This document shows positions 1 to 8,566 of a stretch of DNA of 29,897 nt, piece after piece. The notes below the pieces were generated by a model, which saw only the letters and a program-made list of their open reading frames with translations, was not told the DNA's origin and did not search any database. The DNA lies in IMG/VR virus record IMGVR_UViG_3300032213_000168, positions 1 to 29,897 of that record; one strand, written 5' to 3'. The position numbers were made by a program, and so were the translations under genes. The stretch's first letter is position 1, and every line of letters begins with the position of its first letter. This DNA is from a virus.

Positions 1-1
1 G

Positions 2-298
2 CTGAATCCGTCTGCGGCGGGTGGCGCTTGCGACCGTGTGACCATTACAAAAATCACTGGCCTGACCCATGGCATGGAAGTGCAAATGAAGTGGAAAGCA
101 ACCACGCCCGTGGTTATTGAAACCATTCCACAAAACAATGCATACCAACAAGACTTCAGTGCAATTGGTGGTTTGACTAACAATGCTGGTACTGGTGTTG
201 ATGGCGCAATCACTTTTACCACCTTGGATGCAAGTTCTGGTGACACCTATACCGTGGTTTTGGAGATGGTGAAACACTACGTCAACCCATTGGGCTAA
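2..298 (+). CDS. C-terminal part of an unknown phage protein (5' truncated)
   Basis: The reading frame is open from the first bases of the window and ends at a TAA at 296-298, so only the last 98 residues are visible. An internal GTG at 38 could be read as a start, but the frame continues upstream, so truncation is more likely. The visible part is rich in Thr, Val, Gly and Asn, looks like beta-strand (THGMEVQMKW, DTYTVVLEMVKHY) and has no membrane segment or catalytic motif. It directly precedes small late genes of a virion operon, so a head or decoration protein is plausible from position only. I do not recognise the family with confidence. Confidence 0.7.
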   Translation: MNPSAAGGACDRVTITKITGLTHGMEVQMKWKATTPVVIETIPQNNAYQQDFSAIGGLTNNAGTGVDGAITFTTLDASSGDTYTVVLEMVKHYVNPLG

Positions 299-300
299 TC

Positions 301-486
301 ATGGCAAAAAAACCAAACGGCTTGTATGCCAACATCAATGCAAAACGTGAGCGGATAGCCGAAGGTTCTGGCGAAAAGATGCGCAAAGTTGGTAGCAAGG
401 GTGCGCCAACAAAACAAGACTTTGTCGAGTCCGCAAAAACCGCCAAGATGAAAACTGGCGGCAAGATGTCAAAGTCTTGCTGGTAA
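301..486 (+). CDS. Small basic phage protein (61 aa), unknown function
   Basis: It starts at an ATG two bases after the preceding stop and ends just before the next gene, so it sits inside the same operon. The product is very basic (many Lys and Arg), has no hydrophobic segment, and contains the stretches LYANINAKRERIAEGSGEKM and GSKGAPT. Short proteins of this type (LYANI-AKR-RI--GS/GE-M) are common in uncultured podovirus-like genomes, but I know of no assigned function. The charge would suit nucleic-acid or capsid-interior contact, which is inference. Confidence 0.75.
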   Translation: MAKKPNGLYANINAKRERIAEGSGEKMRKVGSKGAPTKQDFVESAKTAKMKTGGKMSKSCW

Positions 487-489
487 ACC

Positions 490-873
490 ATGCCAAGCAA
501 ATCATCTTCCCAACACAAATTGATGGAAGCGGTTGCGCACAACCCTTCGTTTGCCAAAAAGGTGGGCATCCCTCAAAAAGTCGGCAAAGAATTTGCCAAG
601 GCTGATGAGGGCAAAAAGTTTAAAGAGGGTGGGCCAAACCTTTCTGTTAGTCGAGGCGAAAAACTTCCAACAAAACAAGGTGCAGGTCTTACCCAAAAGG
701 GTCGCGACAAGTACAATCGAGAGACTGGTTCAAACCTAAAAGCACCCCAGCCACAGGGAGGCGCACGCAAGGATTCCTTTTGCGCTCGAATGAGTGGTAT
801 GGCTGGGCCGATGAAAGATGAAAAAGGCGAGCCGACTCGTAAAGCGGCGGCGCTTGCACGTTGGAAGTGTTGA
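490..873 (+). CDS. DUF6321-like basic phage protein
   Basis: A 127-residue, strongly basic protein. The N-terminal part (residues 1-35, SSQHKLMEAVAHNPSFAKK) resembles a small module found on its own in many phages. The C-terminal half has the stretches LPTKQGAGLT, GRDKYNRETGSNLKAPQPQG and SFCARMSGM and ends in ARWKC, which I recognise from memory as the DUF6321 signature. Conserved cysteines lie near the C terminus. No enzymatic role is known. It precedes the adaptor gene by one base and is probably translationally coupled to it. The family call rests on recall and should be confirmed with a profile search. Confidence 0.8.
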   Translation: MPSKSSSQHKLMEAVAHNPSFAKKVGIPQKVGKEFAKADEGKKFKEGGPNLSVSRGEKLPTKQGAGLTQKGRDKYNRETGSNLKAPQPQGGARKDSFCARMSGMAGPMKDEKGEPTRKAAALARWKC

Positions 874-874
874 T

Positions 875-1945
875 ATGGCGTACTCTGAGACCTACGGACA
901 GACCTACAACGTACAGACGTTGATTGACCACGGCGCTCGTCGATGCGGAAAACTCGCCGAAGAGTTGACTTCTGAGCAGGTTCTGTCTTCGCGTCAGTCT
1001 CTTGGCTTCCTTTTGTCAAACCTCATCAACCGAGGCATCCAATACTGGTGCATCAGCAAAGAGGTTATTGGACTCACCCCTGACAAATACCGTTACACCC
1101 TGCCTGATGGGGCTGTAGACACGCTCAACGTGCTGTATCGCACCATGAACCGCCCTTCTGGCGCTTATTCTTCCTCCGCTGGTGGTGTGGTTGCAAACCT
1201 GTATGACGGCAACATTGACACCTATTGCCAGCAGACTTCTGCAAATGGTAGTTTCACAGTCAATTACGGCACTTCTGACCCCATCTATGCAGGCTCTATT
1301 GGGTTTTTGCCCTATATCGCTGGTGGTGGGTCGGCAACATGGAATATTTCGCTCGAATACTCGTCAGATGGGGTGACTTTCAACACTTTAGAGAACCTTG
1401 GAGCCATCGCTGTGAGTGACAACGTGTGGGTTTGGACGGACATAGACCCCGGTCAAAACGTCGCTTTCTACCGCATAAAAGCCTCCTCTGGGACGACTTT
1501 AGCCCTGCGTGAGTGGTATATCGGCAATAACAGCACCGAAGTGATGATGTCTCGCCTGAACCGCGACGACTACACCAACTTGCCAAACAAAAACTTCACG
1601 GCGAACCAACCCTACCAGTTTTGGTTTGACCGCACGATTCCAAACCCCACGATTTACTTGTGGCCTACCCCCAGCAACGCCTTTGTGCAGATGACTGTGT
1701 GGTACTCCACGCAAATTATGGACGTTGGCGCTTTGACTGATGAATTGCAGATTCCACAGCGTTGGTACGAGGCTGTGCTGTTCATGCTGGCTCACCGTAT
1801 GAGCCTCGAACTGCCGCAAGTTGGGATGGACAGGGTTGCCTACTTGGAAAAGATGGCTGAGAAGTACCTCTACGAAGCAGAGCAGGAAGAGCGCGACAAG
1901 TCGCCAATCTACTTTGCCCCTAACATTTCCGTCTATACGAGGTAA
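875..1945 (+). CDS. Head-tail adaptor/connector-like protein with an inserted galactose-binding-like domain
   Basis: A 356-residue protein started at the ATG at 875, immediately after the upstream TGA; an earlier in-frame ATG at 818 would overlap the DUF6321 gene by over 50 bases. Residues 1-95 and 220-356 are mostly helical and follow the adaptor pattern. The N-terminal part has TLIDHGARRCGKL and a Leu-rich helix ending NRGIQYW. The C-terminal part has LNRDDYTNLPNK, then IYLWPTP, then PQRWYEAVLFMLAHRMSLE and an acidic helix. Such proteins (P22 gp4 or T7 gp11 type) bind the portal and carry the tail. Residues about 97-218 are a beta-rich insertion (NLYDGNIDTYCQ, YSSDGVTFNTL, FYRIKASSG) resembling F5/8 type C carbohydrate-binding folds. 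The fold assignments are inferred from motif appearance. Confidence 0.65.
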   Translation: MAYSETYGQTYNVQTLIDHGARRCGKLAEELTSEQVLSSRQSLGFLLSNLINRGIQYWCISKEVIGLTPDKYRYTLPDGAVDTLNVLYRTMNRPSGAYSSSAGGVVANLYDGNIDTYCQQTSANGSFTVNYGTSDPIYAGSIGFLPYIAGGGSATWNISLEYSSDGVTFNTLENLGAIAVSDNVWVWTDIDPGQNVAFYRIKASSGTTLALREWYIGNNSTEVMMSRLNRDDYTNLPNKNFTANQPYQFWFDRTIPNPTIYLWPTPSNAFVQMTVWYSTQIMDVGALTDELQIPQRWYEAVLFMLAHRMSLELPQVGMDRVAYLEKMAEKYLYEAEQEERDKSPIYFAPNISVYTR

Positions 1946-1948
1946 CCG

Positions 1949-2323
1949 ATGCCAGTCTTTATGGACACAATTGGTTTGTCTTCTCTTGCCATCGCGGTGT
2001 GCGATAGGTGCAAGATGAAGCGTGCCTATGTGGACTTGAGACCTGATGGGAACGCCCCCGGTCTCCGCGTGTGCGGCGAAGGCTGTTGGGACACCCTCGA
2101 CCCCTATCGCTTGGCGGCTCGCAAAACCGAAAGGATTAACCTTCGCTTTGCTCGCCCTGATGTCAGCGTTGCGGCGAACGACAACTTCTTGATGACTGGA
2201 AGTCAGAACATGGACGGCTCAAGCCAGTTCCAGATTTCGACTGAGCAAAACACTCAGACGCCGACAAACACAGGGAACAAAGACACGATTGCTCCGAACC
2301 CTCCAGACAATACGAGTACATAA
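1949..2323 (+). CDS. Small four-cysteine (zinc-ribbon-like) phage protein
   Basis: A 124-residue protein beginning 3 bases after the adaptor stop, with GAGG just upstream of the ATG. The N-terminal half has Cys18-x2-Cys21 and Cys42-x3-Cys46, a spacing compatible with a zinc knuckle or ribbon, around ICDRCKMKR-like and RVCGEGCWD-like segments. It is followed by DPYRLAARKTE and FARPDVSVA, which recur in phage proteins located next to adaptor and fibre genes. The last 45 residues are Asn, Thr and Gln rich and probably disordered. The role is unknown. Position suggests a neck or tail-fibre attachment protein, which is inference. The stop codon abuts the next ATG. Confidence 0.7.
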   Translation: MPVFMDTIGLSSLAIAVCDRCKMKRAYVDLRPDGNAPGLRVCGEGCWDTLDPYRLAARKTERINLRFARPDVSVAANDNFLMTGSQNMDGSSQFQISTEQNTQTPTNTGNKDTIAPNPPDNTST

Positions 2324-5104
2324 ATGTCCGCACAAGTCACCATACTACAACTCCCAGCCGCTGGCGCTATCACAGGTGCTGAAGCGGTTCCTATTGTTCA
2401 AGGTGGCGTGACGGTGCAGACGACCACGGGCGCGATTGCCGCCGCCCCGTCGCAGGTTTACACCTACCTGACAGTTACGCAGACCCCGCAACTTCCAAAC
2501 AGCCGCTACGTTGGCGCGACCAATGGTTTGGTTATCACTGATGCTGGCGCTCAAGGACTCTTCAATATCAGCACCACAGGCGCTTTATTGTCGTTGGTGA
2601 ACTCTGGTACTGGCTTTCAGGTAAAAACGTCTTCTACAGCCATTACAGGGCGTTCTATCGCTGTTTCTGGCAACGGTCTGGCAATTACCAACGGCGACGG
2701 CATTGCAGGCAACCCAACCATCGCTTTGGATGGTCAAGTTTTGAACTTGGCAAACCTCAGTGCCAACGGCTTGTTGACCATCAGTTCTGGTGGCGCAATT
2801 AGCGCAACAACGATTGCTGGCACATCCAACCAAATTACGGTCACCAATGGCAGTGGCGTGAGTGGTGCGCCAACAATTGCCTTGGCAGACAACCCAGTTC
2901 TTGGCGGCACTGCCAGCCTGACTTTGCCTATTGGTGCGACAGGAAGTCGCCCAGTATCTGCCGTCAATGGCATGATTCGCTACAACTCAACGACTGCTCG
3001 ATTTGAGGGGTATCAGGGTGGCTCTTGGGTGACGCTGGGTTCTGGCGACGGTACGGTCACAAGCGTGAGCGGAACTTCTGACCAAATCACGGTTGTAAAC
3101 GCAACAACAACTCCAGTGGTAAGCATTGCGAGCAACCCAGTGATACCGGGGACTGGGAGCATCGCCGTTCCTGTTGGCACAACTGCACAGCGAAGCCTTG
3201 GCCCTGTCAACGGGATGTTCCGCTACAACACTACGACTGCGACCTTTGAAGGCTACGCAAACGGCGTGTGGGGTTCAATTGTTACGGGTTCTGGCGTTAC
3301 CTCGGTGGCTACGGGAACGGGTCTCACAGGTGGCCCAATCACCTCCACAGGCACAATTTCAATTGATGTGACTGGCGTTACTGCGGCAACTTATGGTTCC
3401 GCATCAACAGTCCCTCAGTTTGCGGTCAACGCTCAAGGTCAATTGACTTCTGCAACTAATGTGTCTATCTCTGCGACTGCCATCGGTGCGGTGACCTCCG
3501 TAAGCGGAACAGCCAACGAAATTACCTCAACTGGTGGTCAGACGCCTGTTTTGTCGTTGCCATCGGCTTTGACGTTCACTGGTAAGACGGTGACTGGCGG
3601 CGCATTCAACATGACTTCGGCAACTGTTGGGTCAGACACTGTTGCCACTTTGACCGCGACTCAGACATTGACCAACAAGTCCATGTCTGGCTCTGCCAAC
3701 ACATTTACAAACATCCCCAACAATGCGCTGACCAACAGCACCATTGTTTTGGGAACGACTACTATTGCCTTGGGTGGCACTTCACTGACTCCTGCTGGAT
3801 TGACCAGCGTGACGGTGACGCAAGACCCAACAAGCAATTTTCAGTTGGCGACCAAGCAATATGTTGATACCGTTGCATCAACTGGTATTCACTATCACAC
3901 CGCTGTTACCGTTGGGTCGCCAGTTTCCGCTGGAAACTTGACGGCGACTTACGCAAGTGGGGGAACAAGCACCACCATCACCACAATTGCAAGCGGTACT
4001 TACGTCACCTTTGCAAGCGGTGTTCCTGCAATTGGAACTCAAGTCACCACCGCAACCGCAAACGGTTTGGTTTCTGGAACTCAGTATTGGGTCACCGAGA
4101 TTGTTGGCGGAACAGTTCAGTTGTCATTGACCTATGGCGGAGCCGCCATCACAGGTTTGACAAACGGCACTGGCTTGTCGATTGCTTCCGTCCTCAACGC
4201 TGGTGTTGGTGCAACACTGACCAACGCAGGCACGCAAGCCGCTTTGACTATTGACGGCGTTCTGACTACCGTCGGTATGCGTGTGTTGATTTTCAACCAA
4301 ACAGACGCTACTCAAAACGGCGTGTACACCGTCACCACGGTGGGAACAATCTTGACGAATTGGGTATTGACCCGCGCAACTGACGCAAATACTTATTCGC
4401 CCTACAGCGCCAACTCTTTGGGTCAGGGCGATGCATTTTTTGTTTCGCAAGGTACACAACTTGCTGGCGAGACATGGGTTGTTTCTGCGACTGGCTCCAT
4501 CTTCTTCGGTCAGACAAACATCACGTTTGCTCAGATTTCAGACACTGCCGTCTACTCTGCTGGCACTGGTCTGACCCTGACTGGCACACAGTTCAGCATC
4601 AGTAACACTGCTGTGAGTGCAAACTCGTATGGCTCTGCAACTCAGGTCGGAACCTTCACCGTCAATGCACAAGGTCAATTGACCCTTGCAGGCAACACTA
4701 CAGTCACTCCAGCGGTCGGTTCTATCACTGGGTTAGGTACAGGGGTTGCGACATGGTTGGCAACACCTTCATCGGCAAATTTGGCGTCGGCAGTTACTGA
4801 TGAAACAGGTTCTGGTTCATTGGTCTTTGCAACGTCACCAACATTGGTTACACCTGTCCTTGGGACACCAACTTCTGTTACTCTAACGAATGCGACAGGG
4901 TTGCCTTTAACGACAGGCGTGACTGGAACGCTCCCAATTGCAAACGGCGGTACAAATTCAACTGCAACACCTACGGCAGGTGGCGCGGTTTATGGAACTG
5001 GAACTGCCTTTGCGTTTACGGCGGCAGGCACAGCGGGTCAAGTATTAACATCGGCAGGGTCAGGCGCACCAGTGTGGTCGGGCATCTCTGGCGGAACATT
5101 CTGA
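2324..5104 (+). CDS. Long tail-fibre-like structural protein (926 aa)
   Basis: The protein is dominated by Gly, Thr, Ser, Ala and Val, with no long hydrophobic or charged stretch, as is usual for trimeric fibre shafts. Two copies of a ~38-residue unit (residues about 202-240 and 283-321, each with VNGM-RYN-TTA-FEGY) are visible. Two copies of YGSA followed by F-VNAQGQLT occur near residues 357 and 770. Residues about 523-739 form a module with VGMRVLIFNQTD, NGVYTV and WVLTRATDANTY, seen in many phage fibres. The C terminus has LPIANGGTNST and AGQVLTSAGSGAPVW, another common fibre segment. It would sit on the virion exterior and contact the host; receptor and assembly state cannot be read from sequence. 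Confidence 0.8.
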   Translation: MSAQVTILQLPAAGAITGAEAVPIVQGGVTVQTTTGAIAAAPSQVYTYLTVTQTPQLPNSRYVGATNGLVITDAGAQGLFNISTTGALLSLVNSGTGFQVKTSSTAITGRSIAVSGNGLAITNGDGIAGNPTIALDGQVLNLANLSANGLLTISSGGAISATTIAGTSNQITVTNGSGVSGAPTIALADNPVLGGTASLTLPIGATGSRPVSAVNGMIRYNSTTARFEGYQGGSWVTLGSGDGTVTSVSGTSDQITVVNATTTPVVSIASNPVIPGTGSIAVPVGTTAQRSLGPVNGMFRYNTTTATFEGYANGVWGSIVTGSGVTSVATGTGLTGGPITSTGTISIDVTGVTAATYGSASTVPQFAVNAQGQLTSATNVSISATAIGAVTSVSGTANEITSTGGQTPVLSLPSALTFTGKTVTGGAFNMTSATVGSDTVATLTATQTLTNKSMSGSANTFTNIPNNALTNSTIVLGTTTIALGGTSLTPAGLTSVTVTQDPTSNFQLATKQYVDTVASTGIHYHTAVTVGSPVSAGNLTATYASGGTSTTITTIASGTYVTFASGVPAIGTQVTTATANGLVSGTQYWVTEIVGGTVQLSLTYGGAAITGLTNGTGLSIASVLNAGVGATLTNAGTQAALTIDGVLTTVGMRVLIFNQTDATQNGVYTVTTVGTILTNWVLTRATDANTYSPYSANSLGQGDAFFVSQGTQLAGETWVVSATGSIFFGQTNITFAQISDTAVYSAGTGLTLTGTQFSISNTAVSANSYGSATQVGTFTVNAQGQLTLAGNTTVTPAVGSITGLGTGVATWLATPSSANLASAVTDETGSGSLVFATSPTLVTPVLGTPTSVTLTNATGLPLTTGVTGTLPIANGGTNSTATPTAGGAVYGTGTAFAFTAAGTAGQVLTSAGSGAPVWSGISGGTF

Positions 5105-5115
5105 GGAAATAGAAA

Positions 5116-7824
5116 ATGGCACAAGCAGGCTACACCCCAATTCAGTTGTACTACTCGTCAACTGCGTCTGCCGTTCCTTTGGCGGCAAACCTTGCGGCTG
5201 GCGAATTGGCAATCAACACGACCGACGGCAAACTCTATTACAAGAGCAACGCTGGCGTTGTTTTGTTGTTGGCATCAAACGCCACCTCTGCTCCAGTTTT
5301 GTCATTCCAAACATCTTTGGGTGGTTTAACGCCATCAACTGCCACGACTGGTGTAGTGACTCTTGCAGGTACGTTGAATACAACTTCTGGCGGTACTGGT
5401 CTTACCTCATATACCGCAGGTGATTTGTCTTACTACGCCTCTGGTACAGCACTGACCAAGTTGGCTATCGGCACTTCAGGTTATTTGTTGACATCAAGCG
5501 GAACGGCTCCGCAATGGTCTAACAGCATCAGCATTGGCGCAGGAACATTTACATCCATTACGGATTCAGGCTTGACCTCTGGTCGCGTGACTTATGCAAC
5601 GACTGGAGGCTTGCTGACTGACTCTGCCAATTTGCTGTACAGCGGCACTGACCTGACTGTTTATGGCATCACAGTAGGCCGTGGTGCAGGTGCTGTGTCT
5701 ACCAATACTGCGGTGGGTGCAAGTGCTTTGGGGGCTAACGTAAGCGGTACTGCGAATACCGCAATTGGCGCAAATTCTTTGCAAAACAACACGGGTAGTA
5801 ACAATACCTCCGTCGGACGATTTGCAATGCAAACAAACGTGGGTGGAGGCGGTAATACCGCCGTTGGTTCTGCCGCACTTACAACAAATTCGGCTGGCGA
5901 TGGTAACACCGCAATTGGACAGCAGGCGTTACAAGCAAATACAGCATCTAACAACACTGCTGTAGGTTATCAGGCGGGTTATTCGACCACAGCCGCAAGC
6001 AACACGTTTTTAGGTTGGTCTGCTGGATACTTTAATAGCACAGGTACTAGTAACATAGCGGTTGGTTATGGGGCATATGCACAGAGTGGGACATTAGCCA
6101 CTGGCAATAACAATATTGCAATTGGTGATAATTCTCTGCGTTCAATTCAATCAGGTGCTAACAATACTGCTGTAGGTCATCAAGCAGGTTATTTGAACGC
6201 AGTTATTTCAAATCAAACTTTTGTAGGTTATCAAGCAGGTTATAGCCGCACTGCCAACAACGACAACTACTCAACAGTAATGGTTGGTTTTCAAGCGGGT
6301 TATTCAACTGTTAGCGGTATTGATAACACTTATGTTGGTGGTTATGCGGGTAAATTCCAAACAGGCTCAACTAATACAGCATTAGGTGGCGGTGCTTTAT
6401 ATGGTTCAAGCGGTTTATCAACTGGCATTGCAAACGTAGCAATTGGATATGCCGCAAGTCAAAACAATCAAAGTGGCTCATATAACGTGTCGGTTGGACA
6501 CTCTGCAAATGTTTCAAACACTGGTTCTTCAGGTTGTGTTGCTGTTGGCTATCAAGCGTTGTTTTTAAACACAGGGGGTTCAAGTTGCACTGCTATTGGC
6601 ACGCAGGCTTTGGCTAAATCCACTGTTTCCAATTACAACGTGGCGGTTGGTCATTCCGCTATGACCAATTGGAACAACACAGGCTCAGATGGAAGCGGTG
6701 TTGCAGTTGGGTATCAAGCGGCTGTAAACATGACAACCGCCTTGCGAACAACCGCTATTGGCTACCAAGCCATGTTAAACGCGACCACAGCAGGTTTCAA
6801 CACAGCCGTTGGTTCTGGCGCAATGGTTGGCCTTTCTGGAACCATCACAGGTACAGACAATATTGCAATTGGCTCTTGGCACGACGGCGTGATTGAAGGC
6901 CCAATGGCATATTTGTCAACAGGCTCTGAAAACGTAGCAGTTGGTCAAGCCTCAATGAAAGGCGGCGGCGTTGGGTTGTTGACTGGAAGTTACAACGCGG
7001 CTTTTGGTAATAGGTCTCTTGGGTCTATTACATCTGGCATCAACAACACCGCAATTGGCTACAACGCGGGTTACAACATTACATCGGGCCACGAAAATGT
7101 GTTTGTTGGTAGAAACGCTGGTTTCACCAACGCTGGCAACGCAAACACGTTTATTGGAGCCTACGCAGGTAACGTAAGCACTGGAAGTTCAAACACCTTC
7201 ATTGGCTCTGGGCTGGCTGGTTCAATCTACGCTTCTGGCGAGCGTATGACAACAGGCAACAAGAACACAATTGTTGGTAATTTTTCAGGCATTGTGAGCG
7301 GCATGGACATTTCTACGGCAAGCAACTATGTTGTGTTGTCTGACGGAGATGGAAATCCACGGGTGATAACCAATACTGACGGCTCAACTTTTGGGGCAAA
7401 AAGTGTAGGTTCTGGTTTTGCTGGTCTGACTGGGTATTCATTTAATGCCATGCTGTCCAAGCAAGGAACCGCATCTGGTGCAAAACAAGCGGTTACCTTC
7501 ACCATTAAGTATTTCCAAGGTAATAACGGTTGGGAGACTGGAAATTTATTGATTTATGTGTCTTCTTCTAAATTGGATGCGTCCAATAATTCGGGTGCGT
7601 GGTATTACTACACAGCCCTGCACTATGACACCGCTTGGAGTCTCACTTTAAAAGATAGCGGCGGTGACACCAGCGGTAGTTTTTCAATTACAAACACCAG
7701 CCCCGCTGGTGGATACAACACGCAAAAGACAGTCACTGTAACAATCACCACCGTGCCAAATACAGACACTATGGCCGCGCAAATTTTTTACTCCGACTAC
7801 CAAGGTGTCTACTCAATCACTTAA
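5116..7824 (+). CDS. Tail-fibre/adhesin-like protein with YadA-head-like repeats (902 aa)
   Basis: It starts at 5116 after GAGGAAATAG. Residues 1-60 look like a fibre attachment region (AGELAINTTDGKLYY), followed by GGTGLTSYTAGDLSYY. Residues about 196-725 hold roughly 30 repeats of 14-20 residues built on NTA(V/I)G-x-x-A, for example NTAVGYQAGYST. This resembles the left-handed beta-roll repeats of trimeric autotransporter heads. Residues about 755-902 form a distinct beta-rich C-terminal domain with aromatic strands (WETGNLLIYVSSSKL, GAWYYYTALHYDTAW). That domain could be the receptor-binding tip, by analogy with fibre architecture. No intramolecular chaperone or catalytic motif is evident. 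Many repeats are similar at the DNA level, so copy number may vary. Confidence 0.8.
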   Translation: MAQAGYTPIQLYYSSTASAVPLAANLAAGELAINTTDGKLYYKSNAGVVLLLASNATSAPVLSFQTSLGGLTPSTATTGVVTLAGTLNTTSGGTGLTSYTAGDLSYYASGTALTKLAIGTSGYLLTSSGTAPQWSNSISIGAGTFTSITDSGLTSGRVTYATTGGLLTDSANLLYSGTDLTVYGITVGRGAGAVSTNTAVGASALGANVSGTANTAIGANSLQNNTGSNNTSVGRFAMQTNVGGGGNTAVGSAALTTNSAGDGNTAIGQQALQANTASNNTAVGYQAGYSTTAASNTFLGWSAGYFNSTGTSNIAVGYGAYAQSGTLATGNNNIAIGDNSLRSIQSGANNTAVGHQAGYLNAVISNQTFVGYQAGYSRTANNDNYSTVMVGFQAGYSTVSGIDNTYVGGYAGKFQTGSTNTALGGGALYGSSGLSTGIANVAIGYAASQNNQSGSYNVSVGHSANVSNTGSSGCVAVGYQALFLNTGGSSCTAIGTQALAKSTVSNYNVAVGHSAMTNWNNTGSDGSGVAVGYQAAVNMTTALRTTAIGYQAMLNATTAGFNTAVGSGAMVGLSGTITGTDNIAIGSWHDGVIEGPMAYLSTGSENVAVGQASMKGGGVGLLTGSYNAAFGNRSLGSITSGINNTAIGYNAGYNITSGHENVFVGRNAGFTNAGNANTFIGAYAGNVSTGSSNTFIGSGLAGSIYASGERMTTGNKNTIVGNFSGIVSGMDISTASNYVVLSDGDGNPRVITNTDGSTFGAKSVGSGFAGLTGYSFNAMLSKQGTASGAKQAVTFTIKYFQGNNGWETGNLLIYVSSSKLDASNNSGAWYYYTALHYDTAWSLTLKDSGGDTSGSFSITNTSPAGGYNTQKTVTVTITTVPNTDTMAAQIFYSDYQGVYSIT
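5701..7290 (+). repeat. Degenerate tandem repeats encoding NTA(V/I)G units
   Basis: About 30 consecutive coding units of roughly 45-60 bases, each giving N-x-(A/T/F)-(V/I/F)-G followed by an Ala- or Tyr-rich half, such as GYQAGY. Recurrent DNA words include GGTTATCAAGCAGG and close variants near 5966, 6176, 6225, 6285 and 6546. Unit length varies, with longer units near 6860-6920 and 7200-7260, so the array is old and degenerate rather than a recent perfect expansion. Confidence 0.8.
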
Positions 7825-7834
7825 AGGAACAAGC

Positions 7835-8167
7835 ATGAATACCACTTGGAGCATCACAAAACTTGTTTGCTTTCCTATGTATGAAGGGGAAGCAAATGTT
7901 GTTGCAAATATTGAATGGAAGGCTGTTGGTACTCAAGTTGAGGCTGGGGTAACGCTTACAGCCGAAGAGACTGGAACCATTGGTTCAGGATTTTCACCAA
8001 ACATTCCAGACTTTACGCCGTATAACCAACTGACTGAGCAACAAGTTCTTAATTGGGTTTGGGCAAATGGAGTATCGCAAGAAGCCATTGATTTTAATTT
8101 GCAAGGCAAAATTGATGCGCAAATCAACCCGCCCGTCGTAACCCCACCCCTACCTTGGAGCAACTGA
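7835..8167 (+). CDS. Small phage protein, paralogue of the next gene (DUF7936-like)
   Basis: The chosen start is the ATG at 7835, preceded by AAAGGAAC; an earlier in-frame alternative at 7805 lies inside the fibre gene. The 110-residue product shares an architecture with its downstream neighbour. Both have an N-terminal TWxI strand, a V(V)-N--W strand pair, the motif (F/P)-PY-QLTE--V--WV, a short helix, QI----NPPV and a terminal PLPW. This pattern matches my memory of a phage family catalogued as DUF7936. The function is unknown. Position directly after two fibre genes suggests a fibre-associated or fibre-assembly role, which is inference. Confidence 0.7.
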   Translation: MNTTWSITKLVCFPMYEGEANVVANIEWKAVGTQVEAGVTLTAEETGTIGSGFSPNIPDFTPYNQLTEQQVLNWVWANGVSQEAIDFNLQGKIDAQINPPVVTPPLPWSN

Positions 8168-8168
8168 A

Positions 8169-8516
8169 ATGACAACTTACACATGGACAATTGACCAGAT
8201 GTACACCGTACAGCAACCTGACCCCAACTATGTGGTCAACGTGCTGTGGACTTTGACTGGCGTTGACGGTACTGCTACTGCCTCCGTGCAAAACAACAGC
8301 GTGTTTGACAGCAATCAGTCAAGCACTTTTATCCCCTACGACCAGTTGACCGAAGCATTGGTCATCGGTTGGGTTCAGGCGCAACTTGGTGAGCAAGGCA
8401 TTGCCAACAATGAAGCCTGCGTGCAGGGTCAAATCAATTCAATTTTGAACCCACCCGTGTCGCCTGCGAATACACCTTTGCCTTGGTATGTACCCCCAAC
8501 GCCTCCTGCGGCATAA
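8169..8516 (+). CDS. Small phage protein, paralogue of the previous gene (DUF7936-like)
   Basis: A 115-residue protein whose ATG follows the previous TGA by one base. It repeats the layout of the preceding gene: TYTWTIDQMY, then YVVNVLWTLTG, then FIPYDQLTEALVIGWVQ, then QINSILNPPV and PLPWYVPPTPP. The two copies diverge strongly outside these anchors, so the duplication is old or the genes were recruited separately. The sequence is acidic to neutral with no membrane segment. The role is unknown; association with the tail fibres is plausible from position. Confidence 0.7.
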   Translation: MTTYTWTIDQMYTVQQPDPNYVVNVLWTLTGVDGTATASVQNNSVFDSNQSSTFIPYDQLTEALVIGWVQAQLGEQGIANNEACVQGQINSILNPPVSPANTPLPWYVPPTPPAA

Positions 8517-8531
8517 TTGAAAAAGGGTGAA

Positions 8532-8559
8532 CCGCTGACCCATAACAGCGGAAATTTTT
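8532..8559 (+). terminator. Hairpin with T-tract between fibre and lysis genes (possible weak terminator or attenuator)
   Basis: CCGCTG (8532-8537) pairs perfectly with CAGCGG (8546-8551) across an 8-base loop and is followed by AAATTTTT. It lies in the longest non-coding gap of the late operon, just upstream of the ribosome binding site of the 54-residue gene. Six G/C-rich pairs and a 5-T tract displaced by AAA make a weak intrinsic terminator at best. It could reduce readthrough into the lysis genes or act as an RNA-processing or stability element. Confidence 0.4.
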
Positions 8560-8566
8560 AAGGAAA

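Noticed and set aside
818-874. Upstream extension of the adaptor gene to an ATG at 818
   Set aside because: It would read through the end of the DUF6321-like gene in another frame. The ATG at 875 right after that gene's stop fits the coupling seen everywhere in the operon.
5701-7290. Repeated DNA resembling a CRISPR-like array
   Set aside because: The units have variable length, differ in sequence and are in frame within one protein. There are no identical repeats with unique spacers.
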